In this document: positions 21,459 through 31,018 of the stretch, piece by piece
Layout of the letters: each line of letters starts with the position of its first letter
How positions within the stretch are numbered: the stretch's first letter is position 1
Position numbers and translations under genes: made by a program
NCBI RefSeq assembly: GCF_963678635.1
Contig: NC_087066.1
Location: forward strand, 30,695,301-30,759,300
Length of the DNA stretch: 64,000 bases
Reading direction: 5' to 3'
Origin: Symsagittifera roscoffensis
Taxonomy: Eukaryota > Xenacoelomorpha > Acoela > Convolutidae
Notes under the pieces: generated by a model
Databases searched by the model: none
Told to the model about the DNA's origin: nothing
The model's input: only the letters and a program-made list of their open reading frames with translations

Positions 21459-22090
21459 TCAGCAAGAATCGTATATTCCTCCTTTAACATATTGGTTATT
21501 CAGCATTCTCTCAAACTTGCTTGGCTTCGTCGTATCGCCACTCTGAACATGCCCCTCCTTTAATATATTTCCCACATCATCAACTAAGAGAAACTTCCTA
21601 TAATCGTCATCTGCGCACCAAACTAATTTGAATGCTATTCTAGACTTAAATTGTATGTGAGCGACGTCTTGAGGTCCCTCTTTGTTATTATTGCCAATTA
21701 TACACGTAGACCAACTGCCACCCTCTCCCTTTGACGGATCAGATTCAGCAACAATAAGCGCCCCTAAGGCGTTTTGAGTTGAAATCCCAATGACCTTGCC
21801 ATCTGCATTCGAATTGCTTTGAACACTAGACAGCATAGTGGTCAAATCACAATGATTCGCATCATTAAACGAATGACTGGTGCTCGGACCTTCTTTCAGC
21901 CCGCCGCATGACAAAATTTTCGATCGAATTTCGGTCCAAGATTTGTCTGTCAGGTCGCTGTCTGCCATTGACTTGACACAGGCAACACAATTCATAAGCC
22001 TTTCGCAAGCAGTGCCTGGATACTTATCGTCCAAAATCTGGCCATCTTTGACTTCATGATCGTATGGATACGTCGATTCTTCTGCTGAAC
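21459..22090 (-). CDS. cysteine-containing protein, 3' exon, unknown family
   Basis: Open frame of about 210 codons after an acceptor TCTTTAAG ending at 22091 (an in-frame TAA lies immediately upstream, so the exon must begin about there). Start of the exon: SAEESTYPYDHEV, then CERLMNCVACVKSM, KILSCGG, STCIIG, LVWCADDDYRKFLLVDD, ending GGIYDSC. The evenly spread cysteines (about ten), absence of a membrane segment and a Cys-terminated end suggest an extracellular or disulphide-bonded protein. The signal peptide would be in an upstream exon that I cannot see. No family is recognised. A stronger acceptor CTTTTGCAG ends at about 22146, but its frame would hit the TAA. Confidence 0.5.
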
Positions 22091-22789
22091 CTTAAAGACA
22101 ACATTGTTGAGTCCAGAACAAACCAAGTATCGATACTGCAAAAGCAGGGTAGTTTAGTCACATTATTATAGAAAAATTCTTAATAAACAATTTCTGCCCC
22201 TTCAATTTACAGCATTTGCACTTGATTTTGAACCTTTCACAGATGGCCGACTTTATATCCTTGCCTTTTCGAGGAACCAAAATATCATACTTGTGCACTA
22301 AGATCTTTTATCGCCAAAACTCTGTTATCACTAGGATCTGTTATCGCTGTTATACGCAAATAGCAACTATTGTGCAAAAAAAATACCAGTTTATTCTATA
22401 TGCTGTCGAATTAAAACACATAACTCATTTTAAAAAAACAGAGATCTAAAATGAAGCACACCTTCAATTTCAAAACAATTAACTCAAACGAAAAACAGAT
22501 ATTAATCATCTAAACAATTATAGAAGTTATATCTTTCTTCTATCATTATGTTAAAATGCCAAAACTCTATGGTAAAGAGATGATAAAAAAACTACTCCAA
22601 GATACTTGACGAATTGTTTTCCTTCTATTATTTCATTTTCAGAAGAAGAATAAATTCATTCAAGTCAAAACAAATTGATATAACTAAATAAACAATTTAA
22701 AGCAATATCTACCTACTTCAAAGGGGTAAATAACGAGATCAGCTGATCTGCTCTAAGCCTACCCTGGCAACTGTAGATCCAAACAAAAT
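22091..22789. other. AT-rich stretch, no gene seen
   Basis: Presumably contains upstream intron of the cysteine-containing gene; no exon identified. The plus-strand frame 22216-22449 is not supported. Confidence 0.3.
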
Positions 22790-23249
22790 TCGGGGGTTGA
22801 GAAATTAGACGATAAGCAAATTAGACGGAGGTACTTAAAAGGAAATTAGACGGTTTTGCAAAACTGCAATTGTGAGAAAATAGACGAAAGTGAGAGAAAT
22901 TAACTTTGTTTGCACACAAATAGCGTTAGAAAAATAAAATTGTTTGTAGACAACAGTTCAATTTCGGTGGTCAAAAACTTTACAGGTCAATCATGCATAA
23001 TTTATTCAATTAAAAACTCTCCTGTAATATTCAGATTTGACATTTTATGTTCATTTAAACTAATTGTTTTGATAGGTATTGACATTTTATGTTCTTTTTG
23101 TATTTGTGAAACTTGACTCTTATGAAAAATTTTTGTTGGCCCTTTCCCTTTCGTCTAAAATGCCAGATCTGTAAAAAATAAATTCCGTCTAATTTCGTTT
23201 TTGTAGCATCCGTCTAATTTGCTTATCGTCTAATTTCCTAGGCCCCCAA
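22790..23249. mobile_element. fold-back (MITE-like) element with AATTAGACG-rich ends
   Basis: The ends form an inverted repeat. The left end reads GGGGG then GAAATTAGACGATAAGC then AAATTAGACGGA (22792-22829). The right end reads TCCGTCTAATTTGC then TTATCGTCTAATTTCC then CCCCC (23209-23246). Each end carries three to four copies of AAATTAGACG or its complement. AAAATT stands directly outside both ends and may be the target duplication. The interior (about 350 bp) has no transposase, so it would be non-autonomous. Confidence 0.75.
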
Positions 23250-24699
23250 AATTTAATTTGAAAGTAGTTAATAATGATAATTGAAATAACGATTATTATT
23301 TACACAGAGGCGAAGCGGAGCTTCACAACACTTGCAATGCTAAAAACACATTGCGCTACAAAATAGTGAATGAAAAAAGACAAGCCAAAAAAGTTAATGA
23401 AAACTGTTGGAAAAAAATATTCGACAGATTTGAAGAAAAATAACTTGAAAAAAATTGAAAAAATTACAGCTACCTAAACTTCATATTTGTATCGGATTAC
23501 GTTCAGAAACAACCCTTAAAAAAGGAAATCATTTACCGAGCGACAAAAAAGGCGACAAACTTTGGGTAGAACCTGTTGAGTCGAAAAAAAACTGTTGTCA
23601 TTAAAAATTTCATAAAAATTAAAAGTTTTTACAACCCATCCACACTGAAACAAATAATCCCCAGCGTTTTTCTGCCTTCGAAGTTACGCAAAATAAGCTG
23701 ACAAAGTCGAAGCAACATACACTGAAACTGCTTGAATGTTTATTTAAAAAAAACGAAAAAATCATACATTGTAAACTTACAAATTTGCGAAGTTTCAGTT
23801 TAGTAAAAACCGCTTAAATTGGAAAAAATCCATGCTTTAAAAAGTGCACCAATGGAAACCCAACCGAATAGAAATGCCGTTTAAAAAACGGAACATGAAA
23901 CGACATAAACTTGGACGAAAACCACGAACCGGAAAGAAAAATTGAGAAACTTTTTTGAAAAGATAATTACAACCTGAAACTTGATAAGATAATTACAAGC
24001 TAAAATTACAAAATTTGAAAAGATAATTACAACCTGAAACTAAAACCTGAAACCATAACATCCTCTAGAAGAGGAGATCTTCTAGAAGTGTGGACAAGGT
24101 TGTTTACGGGAAAAAAAGTCTAGTACCGAGATTGCCTGCTTTTCTGTATATATTGTACTGTTTATAGCATTCAATTTTAGTGAATTTTTCTTAAGTACGC
24201 GATGAAATTTCAACAATTTTGCAGCTGAATCAAAGTGGTGTCCAGATTTTTTTTGGTAAAAAGCATTGCATTGTCAGCGTAAAGAACATTTTACCAGTAT
24301 TTTGGTAGTCGTTGATTCATATCATTCATGTATAAATCAAAAAAGCGGATTACCGTGAAACCTATCGAAGAAATTTCTGTGTTGTTAACAATTTATTTTT
24401 GTTGCCAGTTGCTTACACCATACCATGTCTATTGAACTATATTCGAATCGAAAATTATCGAGTTAAATCTTCAATTCACCAAGTTTAACCAACTATTTGT
24501 TTGCACAAAATGTTTTGAACATTTTCAACATTAACCCAGCAAATATATTAACTTATCTATTTATGGTTCTTTTGCATCATCTTATTTAAGGATTGGGGCT
24601 AGAATGGCTCTTTTAAGATTGAGTTCAACATTCTATACATAAAAAAGGATCAAAAAAGAAATAAAAGGGTTTCAATTTGGCTTATTTCTCATTCTTTCA
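23250..24699. other. A-rich non-coding stretch
   Basis: Holds the GAGGCGAAGCGGAGCTTCAC block at about 23307 (same family as 513), short tandem words AAAAGATAATTACAACCTG at 23958-24050, a 9-bp inverted repeat TCTAGAAGA / TCTTCTAGA at 24064-24086, and the GTTGTTTACGGG word at 24099. No gene. Confidence 0.35.
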
Positions 24700-25025
24700 G
24701 TGCCCAGGCTGGTATCTCAAGAGGGCCCTGGCTAATTTCTATGGCTTGAAATTCCTGGTTTACTTCCCTTGAGAAGCCTAATTGTTGTGATAGCCTAATT
24801 GTTGTGATAAACTTATTAAATAGTTTGAGATGGGATGGGCTGGTGATCACCTGGCTGGACGTTGCACACTTCCTGACCTGCCCGAAGTGGACCACTGGTC
24901 TTTAGGTAGCGTGCCATCCACGATCTGGTCTCCTGGTGTGGAACCCGTATCCCGATCTTGACTCTGGCTCTCCCCTTCTGCCTTCGTTATCTCTACGTCT
25001 GGGTGAGACCCCTCCTACGTTAGGC

Positions 25026-27908
25026 ATGCAATTGTTTGCCTCTTTCTTCTCGACCGTGTTTCTGGTTTTAGCTTTCAACCGTGTGCAGAACGTTCACTCC
25101 CCTGTTGGATCTACTCACATGCTGCTGCTGGCTCGCGAGAAACCTGATCCACAATCACGACAAGAACTGCGGTCACGCAAGTTTAAACTCAACTCAAAGC
25201 TGTCGTTTTATAACATTTCTATGCTCCTTCTTTTATGCGCTGGTGATATTGAAAGTAATCCTGGCCCGGCTGTCGACCCTACTCAGTTGTTCAGATTTGT
25301 TAACGCCGCGGAGATCTTAGTCGGGTCGTCTGTGGCTATCTCGGACCTAACCTCCGGTATCTATGATGCTTCTATCCTCAAAGTTGACAACGATCGCTTC
25401 TTTGCTCACTTTCGTGGTTGGAATAAAAGCTATGGCTCCTGGATCAACCTTGATCAAATTTTCCGGCTCCCTGATGGTTATGTTCCGATAGACCGGAATT
25501 CTCGCGGTCCTATTTGCCTTCTCGCGCCTCCTGTCTCCAGTCCTATCTCTGTCGCTTTAACGAGTTCTCCTTCTCGGGATGCTCCTGTTAGCTCTGGCCT
25601 CTCTCAAGGGATGTCAATTATGACGATCTCGGCTGAGCTCGCCGAAAGCGCTGTGCCGGATCTTTCTGACGTCATGTCTTCCAGAGTTGACACTGTCCAG
25701 TTCGTTCCGATTTCTCTTCGTAACGAGTGGTCTGAGGTTGTTGGTCACGCCCTTGACAACTGCGCCACCGCTCCGGACAATCTGAAAAACTGGACTCGGT
25801 TGCTCATGCTCCCCAAATGTATCTTGAAAGCCCCTCGCCGCGGAGGCAAGTCTCACGCCGCTAATAACTGCAGAGACATTCGCCAAAGAATCAAGTCCTG
25901 GAAGGAGGGCAATATTTCGGACCTCTGGTCTAACGCTACCAAAGGACCTAAAGAGCGAACGAAGAAAAACAGCAAACCTTCTCCTGACTTTAATGTCCGC
26001 AGAGCCAAAGAGCTAGCAGGCCTCGGTCAGTTCGGCAGAGCAGCTAAAGCCCTGTGTTCCGATGGCCTCGTGTCCAAAAGTGACGAGTCGCTTAAGGACC
26101 TTCGCAGTCTTCATCCTTCCGCTGACCCTCCTGTCTTTTCTGGCCGGGATGAATCCCCTCTTGCCTACCAATTCGAATCTGAGTTCGTTCATAAGTCTCT
26201 CAAAAGTTTCCCGAGCGGCACTGCTGCCGGTCCTTCGCGCTGGTTTCCTGAGCACTTTGTTCACGCCGTTGAGTGCCCCACTCCTCAGACTGCTGCCAGA
26301 ACGTTAGAGTCTCTCAACAGGGTTGTTAATATCCTCGCTGCCGGGCAAGCCCCTTCTAGTCTCTCTCCGTGGCTGTGCAGTGCGAATCTCTTTGCCACCG
26401 CTAAACCCAAGGGTGGTGTCCGGCCTATTGCGGTCGGCGAAGTGCTCCGAAGGCTCACTGCTAAATGCCTTGCTAAAGCCGCCAACGCTGAAGCTCGTGA
26501 TTTTCCGTGTCCTCGCCAGCTTGGAGTCGCTACCAGCGGTGGCTCGGAAGCCATCGTCCACGCTACTAAAATGACAGTCAAAAAGTGCTCGGAACATGGT
26601 CACCAAGGCGTCTTAACAGTGGATTTTGAGAACGCTTTCAACACGCTAGACCGCACCGAGATCCTCCTTCAAGTTCGCAACCGTCTTCCCGGTCTCTCCG
26701 CCTTTGTTGAGTTTACCTACGGTCACCACAGTCATCTGCTGTTCGAGGATGTCATTCTCAACAGCGAGAAAGGAGTTCAACAGGGGGATCCGCTAGGTCC
26801 TCTCTTTTTTGCGGTCACCCTCCACTCTCTAGTCGAATCTCTCAAGTCGGAAGTCCCCGGTCTCACCCTCAACTGCTGGTACCTTGATGATGGTATTTGT
26901 GCCGGCGACGAAGACTCCTTGCTCAAGGCTCTCGAACTCATCACTTCCAACGGCTTGCATCTCGGCCTCAAAGTCAAGCACAGTAAGTGTGAGTTGTGGG
27001 CCCCTGTGGAGTTCTCCTCCATCCCCGTCTCTATCCCGAGAGCAGCGTCTAATGGCTTCGAGCTTCTTGGCGCCCCCATTGGTGATACTGAGTTCTCAGT
27101 TAAAGTCCTGGACAAACGCATCACGAAGGCCACCAAATGTCTTGAAAAGTTACCTCTTCTTGATGACCCCCAGCTCTCACTTGGCATCACTCGCAATTGC
27201 CTTGCTGCTCCCAAGCTGACGTACTCTCTTCGCACTCAGCCGCCCTTTCAGCCTGTCGCAGCTTCCCTGCAAGTTTTTGATAAACTCCTCCGCGATGCTC
27301 TTTCTGTCATAGTTGGCTCACCTGTTCCTGATCTTGCCTGGTCCCAGTCTTCCCTGCCTATCAAAGATGGCGGACTTGGCGTCCGGCAAGCTCGCGACCA
27401 ACACATCCCTGCCTTCCTAGGGTCTTCGTGTCAGTCAGCTCATTTGGTCTCGTTTCTTACCGAATGCGACATCACTGATACGCCGGAGTTCCTGCGTGCC
27501 TCGAACGACTTCCGTGAACAGTCTGGAAGCGTTAACACTCCCGGTTTTACTCAAGAAGCTTTCCAAGAGAAACTCGATAAGGCCACCTACAACGCTTTCT
27601 TCTCGTCTCTTCCCGCGAGCAAGCTCGTCTTCAGTCGCTCTCCCTGCCTTACGCCGGCGCTTGGCTTACTGCAGTCCCCATTAAAGGTCTTGGCCTGCAC
27701 CTGCTACCTGCTGAGTTCCAAGCTGCTGTCAGATACCGCCTTGGTCTTCCTGTGTTCGCGTCTGCTCGTAGGTGCCCCGCGTGTCCGTCTGGCATTCTGG
27801 ACGTCCTCGGGGACCACGCTGTCGCTTGTGGGGGGAGTGGTGGCCGGATCTCCCGTCACGACAGACTACGGGACATTATTTTCAATGCTACTTCGGCTGC
27901 CTCTTTAG
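25026..27908 (+). CDS. retrotransposon polyprotein: 2A, chromo-barrel-like, RT
   Basis: The first ATG in frame is at 25026; the frame is open upstream to 24936 without a standard start. Order of parts: a hydrophobic N-terminus (LFASFFSTVFLVLAF); a 2A ribosome-skipping site at 25245-25268; then a module with YDASILKVDNDRFFAHFRGW and NKSYGSWINLDQI that matches the chromo-barrel pattern; a Ser/Pro linker; and reverse transcriptase. RT blocks are RPIAVGEVLRRLTAK (about 26420), motif A LTVDFENAFNTLD (about 26612), motif B GVQQGDPLGPLFF (about 26775), motif C YLDDG (about 26880) and LLGAPIG (about 27063). Catalytic Asp residues are present. From about 27624 the true coding continues in the next frame; the rest of this frame, to 27908, is not homologous sequence. 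Confidence 0.8.
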   Translation: MQLFASFFSTVFLVLAFNRVQNVHSPVGSTHMLLLAREKPDPQSRQELRSRKFKLNSKLSFYNISMLLLLCAGDIESNPGPAVDPTQLFRFVNAAEILVGSSVAISDLTSGIYDASILKVDNDRFFAHFRGWNKSYGSWINLDQIFRLPDGYVPIDRNSRGPICLLAPPVSSPISVALTSSPSRDAPVSSGLSQGMSIMTISAELAESAVPDLSDVMSSRVDTVQFVPISLRNEWSEVVGHALDNCATAPDNLKNWTRLLMLPKCILKAPRRGGKSHAANNCRDIRQRIKSWKEGNISDLWSNATKGPKERTKKNSKPSPDFNVRRAKELAGLGQFGRAAKALCSDGLVSKSDESLKDLRSLHPSADPPVFSGRDESPLAYQFESEFVHKSLKSFPSGTAAGPSRWFPEHFVHAVECPTPQTAARTLESLNRVVNILAAGQAPSSLSPWLCSANLFATAKPKGGVRPIAVGEVLRRLTAKCLAKAANAEARDFPCPRQLGVATSGGSEAIVHATKMTVKKCSEHGHQGVLTVDFENAFNTLDRTEILLQVRNRLPGLSAFVEFTYGHHSHLLFEDVILNSEKGVQQGDPLGPLFFAVTLHSLVESLKSEVPGLTLNCWYLDDGICAGDEDSLLKALELITSNGLHLGLKVKHSKCELWAPVEFSSIPVSIPRAASNGFELLGAPIGDTEFSVKVLDKRITKATKCLEKLPLLDDPQLSLGITRNCLAAPKLTYSLRTQPPFQPVAASLQVFDKLLRDALSVIVGSPVPDLAWSQSSLPIKDGGLGVRQARDQHIPAFLGSSCQSAHLVSFLTECDITDTPEFLRASNDFREQSGSVNTPGFTQEAFQEKLDKATYNAFFSSLPASKLVFSRSPCLTPALGLLQSPLKVLACTCYLLSSKLLSDTALVFLCSRLLVGAPRVRLAFWTSSGTTLSLVGGVVAGSPVTTDYGTLFSMLLRLPL
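25219..25268 (+). other. 2A ribosome-skipping peptide
   Basis: Encodes MLLLLCAGDIESNPGP. This is the consensus D-(V/I)-E-x-N-P-G-P preceded by a hydrophobic stretch. Skipping would fall between Gly (25263-25265) and Pro (25266-25268). It would release an 80-residue N-terminal peptide, starting at 25026, from the chromo/RT/endonuclease protein. 2A sites are known in other non-LTR elements, where the upstream peptide can act as a signal sequence. Confidence 0.85.
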
Positions 27909-28339
27909 CCCCCATCAAGGAGCAACGGAACCTCATCCCTGGAGAACGGTCCAAACCCGGCGATATTTTAATCCCTACTTGGAGCGCTGGTCGCCCAGCT
28001 GCTTTCGACGTCACCGTGACATCCCCGCTGCAGTTATCTCTTCTCTCTCGTGCGGCGGAGACCCCCGGGGCGTCCCTGGAAGTTGCTGAGGACCGCAAAT
28101 TTTCGAAACACGAGAATAACTGTGAGGAACAAGGAATCAGTTTTTTCCCGTTAGCAGTCGAAACGCTCGGGGGTTGGTCCGCTTTAGCTATCACAACCCT
28201 CAAGTCAGTTGCTATCCTCGCTGATGCCAGACGTTCTGGTTCACGTGACGCTCGTGTTGCCCCAGTTCGCCTTCTCCAGAGCCTCTCAGTGTGCCTCATG
28301 AGAGGAAAAGCCACTATGATTGTCAGCCGGGCCATCTAG
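27624..28339 (+). CDS. retrotransposon C-terminal restriction-like endonuclease
   Basis: Continuation of the polyprotein in a frame shifted by one base. The sequence SLPYAGAWLTAVPIKG follows directly after the seam, then a zinc-binding C-x2-C-x10-H-x3-C (CPACPSGILDV, GDHAVAC), the basic GGRISRHDRLRDII, and the PD-(D/E)xK-like core KPGDILIPTWSAGRPAAFDV. These are the hallmarks of the restriction-like endonuclease that nicks target DNA in R2-type elements. The ORF ends at TAG 28337-28339. No slippery heptamer is visible at 27615-27630, so a one-base deletion in this copy explains the shift better than programmed frameshifting. Confidence 0.75.
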
Positions 28340-28440
28340 TCGTGTGCAGTTTATTACGTTTTTTGCATTCCCAATTCTGGTGCTCCTTTGTTCCTTTGCT
28401 GTTAGCGCAAATTAGTTTTAGTTTTCTTCATTAATTTAAA

Positions 28441-29851
28441 TATTTGCTATTTAAAAAAATATTCTTAACATTCCTGCGATGCAACAAATTTGAAATCAAA
28501 TAGTTTCAGTTCAGCTTTTTTGGAATTATCGAACATCAAATCGAATAGTTTGAGTTCAGCTTTTTTACGCATTCTTATGAGTCCATTTGCTTTGTTAAAA
28601 AATCCGGTCACGTCCTCAGATTAAATTATCAAATGCAGGCTTTCGTCTTTTCAAGGCTGAAGTTTGGGATTTGACACGACATTGTATTATACTCGAAGAG
28701 ACAAGTACGTATACTCGAAGAGACCGTTACGGATTACTGAAAACTGTTATCCAGTGGGGTATGTGTGCGTGGTGTTCGGTGTTTTCCGTTAAGTATAGTC
28801 CACCCTTTCAATTTGATTTATTCAAAGAGAAATGACATTTTAAAACGGATGTCTTGCTCAGGGTACAGTTTTTTTCTCTTCTAGCTGGGTAAAATTTCGT
28901 TTCTCCTCTGCTTTTGTTTATTTTTTCCCAATGTTTCTATATTGACGAGCAACGGAGAACCAATGACCGTGCGGCAACTAAGGCGACAAAAACTGGCTCG
29001 AACATCGTTAAGTCGAAAACAAAACTAGTCAACAAACAATTTCGAGCTAAATTTTAATACAAAACTTTTACGACCCATCCCTTCTAAAACAGGCAAAAGC
29101 CTTTAAAAAATACCCTTGAAACTAAGCAGTATACGCACTCAGCCGATGTTACATCAGTCAAACCCGTTTAACCGAAAAAAAGAACAAAATTATTCGGAAG
29201 AAGAGACGGTACATTACAATCTGCAGAAAAACTTTCAATTAGAGTAAAAATATTAAAAACAAGCATTGGACAAAATGGTTTGAAAAGCGGAGAAGACAAT
29301 ACAAATTGCAATTAGAAAAAACGGAGAATCAGCCGACCAAAATTAATAAGAAACCACAAATCCGAAAAAAAACGAAAGTTTCTATGAATATATTTTAAAA
29401 CTCAATTACTGGCTCAAATGAACTAAGAGAAAACTCTTTAAAGTCAAACAAATTTCCAGAAAAATTATGTTTGATCAAGAAAATTTCAAGACCTTCAGTT
29501 AGATAAACACTTGCATTTTCAAAGATTACAGCAAAGATTATCTCTCTTAACAAGTAATTTTACGAGGTAAAGCGGCGTGTGTACCTAACTATAGGAGGAC
29601 TGCTTGTTACGTTCGATTACATTTTTTGCCAATGAACAATAATTCGGTGAACAGTGATACTACGCAGTCAGTGAAAACGACAAAAAACTTTGGGAGAATT
29701 GTTTTGTAAACAAAAATAGCCCTACTGGTGGTTAGAATGCTTTTAGTTATTTCAATTCTCTCCAAATTCCGAGTCCAGAGTAAAATTGCTGAAAAAAAAC
29801 AAATAAAAACAAAAAACACTTTAATTGCACATCGAAATTAATTTCATATTG
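28441..29851. other. AT-rich stretch, no gene seen
   Basis: Short tandem words near 28490-28565 (AGTTCAGCTTTTTT twice) and 28695-28725 (CTCGAAGAGAC twice). No coding frame supported. Confidence 0.3.
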
Positions 29852-30153
29852 TTGTTACTTTTTCAGTTAACCAGGAGGCGACCAGTAATACAAACCCAGT
29901 AATACAAACCCAAAAGCTCGACCAGTAATACAAACCCAATGGCAAATCGCACGAAAAACTAACGTACATAATTGAAGCACAGTGCTGCTCAGAGCCATAG
30001 CGCAAAAGAACAGATGTGTCTTCAGCTTCATTTCGTCCTGAAAAATGTTATTTTAAGAGATACTCGCAGCATGATAACTCAAATTACCTAAGAGTCACTT
30101 ACAAAGCTCCACTCGCCCAAGTCCTGGTTAACTGAAAAAGTAACAACAATTTG
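29852..30153. mobile_element. small fold-back element, 28-bp terminal inverted repeats
   Basis: TTGTTGTTACTTTTTCAGTT then AACCAGGA at about 29850-29878 is the inverted complement of about 30122-30150. The interior of about 245 bp holds three copies of CCAGTAATACAAACCCA (29880-29938) and no coding sequence. MITE-like; no target duplication identified. Confidence 0.6.
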
Positions 30154-30214
30154 AGAAGTGCCCATGACAACCTTCGAAAATTTTATCAGTGGAGCGATGA
30201 GAGCTATGAATGTT

Positions 30215-30300
30215 GAAATTTAGTCCAGTAGCCATGAATGGTGAAATTATTCCAGTAGCCATGAATGGTGAAATTATTCCAGTAGCCATGCAATATGATA
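30215..30300. repeat. 27-bp tandem repeat, three copies
   Basis: CCAGTAGCCATGAATGGTG then AAATTATT occurs at about 30221, 30251 and 30278, the last copy diverging. Minisatellite. Confidence 0.85.
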
Positions 30301-30689
30301 CTTTCCAATTTTTTTGTAAATCAAAGGATCGGAATTTTTATGGTAAATGAAGCTGCTACACTAGTCCTTTATCATTTCACCCAGTCAAATATCCTTGTAA
30401 TTTCAAACATTAGAAAGTACGAAAAAAAAACTAATGGAATCTTAAACCCTATCGAATCTTGAACCTCATACACGTGATGTTCAGATATGACATATAATCG
30501 GTGATGGAAAAAAAATGTGGGGGCATTTTATTACATATACCTGTAGCATTGACCCGAAAATTAAGAGACGATTTAAATTTGTTTAATAGCAAAAAATAAT
30601 GAGTCAGTGTGGGTTGAACGCAAATCTAATTTTAATGGTGCCAGTAAGGAAAAATGTTAATAAATTTATATTGTTATAGAAGAAATTTT

Positions 30690-31018
30690 TGCTAAAAAGT
30701 AAATTTCAAACGTTTTCGCAACTATGTGCATCGTCAGGATTTTTACAATAAACTACTCTAAATGACGATAAAACATCAATTTACAAATGTTATTTACAAT
30801 AAATCACATACAATTTGGTTCTAAACCATCATGATAAAAAATTAGCCAATCACAGTTGACCTCTAAATTACTATTAAGATTAAAATACTTTTAACCTCTA
30901 AAATTAATTAAACTTTTTAAAATTAATTTGTCTGGAAGTTTCTGAGTCATAATTTCGATTTAGACATGTACGTTTTGAATAAAAAACCAAAAATATTTTG
31001 GGACTAAATTTTCAGTGT
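30690..31018 (+). repeat. Penelope-type terminal repeat (pLTR), copy 1
   Basis: About 330 bp from AAATTTCAAACG to TTTTCAGTG, repeated in direct orientation at about 34055-34388 and 37530-37862 with roughly 10-15% difference from copy 1. It contains a hammerhead-like motif on the minus strand and ends in a 61-bp segment that returns inverted at 33511-33575. Confidence 0.8.
30714..30737 (-). ncRNA. hammerhead-ribozyme-like core in pLTR
   Basis: The minus strand reads CTGACGA, T, GCA-loop-TGC, GAAA. That is the CUGANGA and GAAA boxes of a hammerhead around a short stem II. The same core occurs at 34078-34101 and 37552-37575. Penelope-like elements are known to carry minimal hammerheads in their terminal repeats. 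The extra T before stem II and the unproven stems I and III make cleavage activity uncertain. Confidence 0.45.

Larger units (their letters stand above)
24700..28440 (+). mobile_element. RLE-type non-LTR retrotransposon with 2A peptide
   Basis: GC-rich island of about 3.7 kb in AT-rich surroundings. It has a 5' leader with a 17-bp tandem duplication (AGCCTAATTGTTGTGAT at about 24775-24809), a single long ORF split by one frameshift, and a 3'UTR ending in AT-rich DNA after 28339. One ORF with RT followed by a C-terminal restriction-like endonuclease is the layout of early-branching non-LTR elements (R2/NeSL/R4 type). Apart from the one-base frameshift near 27623 it looks intact, so insertion was recent. 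Exact ends and target duplications could not be placed. Confidence 0.8.

Noticed and set aside
22790-23249. CRISPR-like spaced repeats (AATTAGACG)
   Set aside because: Repeats are short, inverted between the two ends, and the genome is eukaryotic; they are transposon ends.
27600-27640. programmed -1 frameshift in the RLE element
   Set aside because: No slippery heptamer or following stem was seen; a one-base deletion is simpler, though not excluded.
27856-28335. 159-codon minus-strand frame
   Set aside because: Shadow of the endonuclease coding strand.
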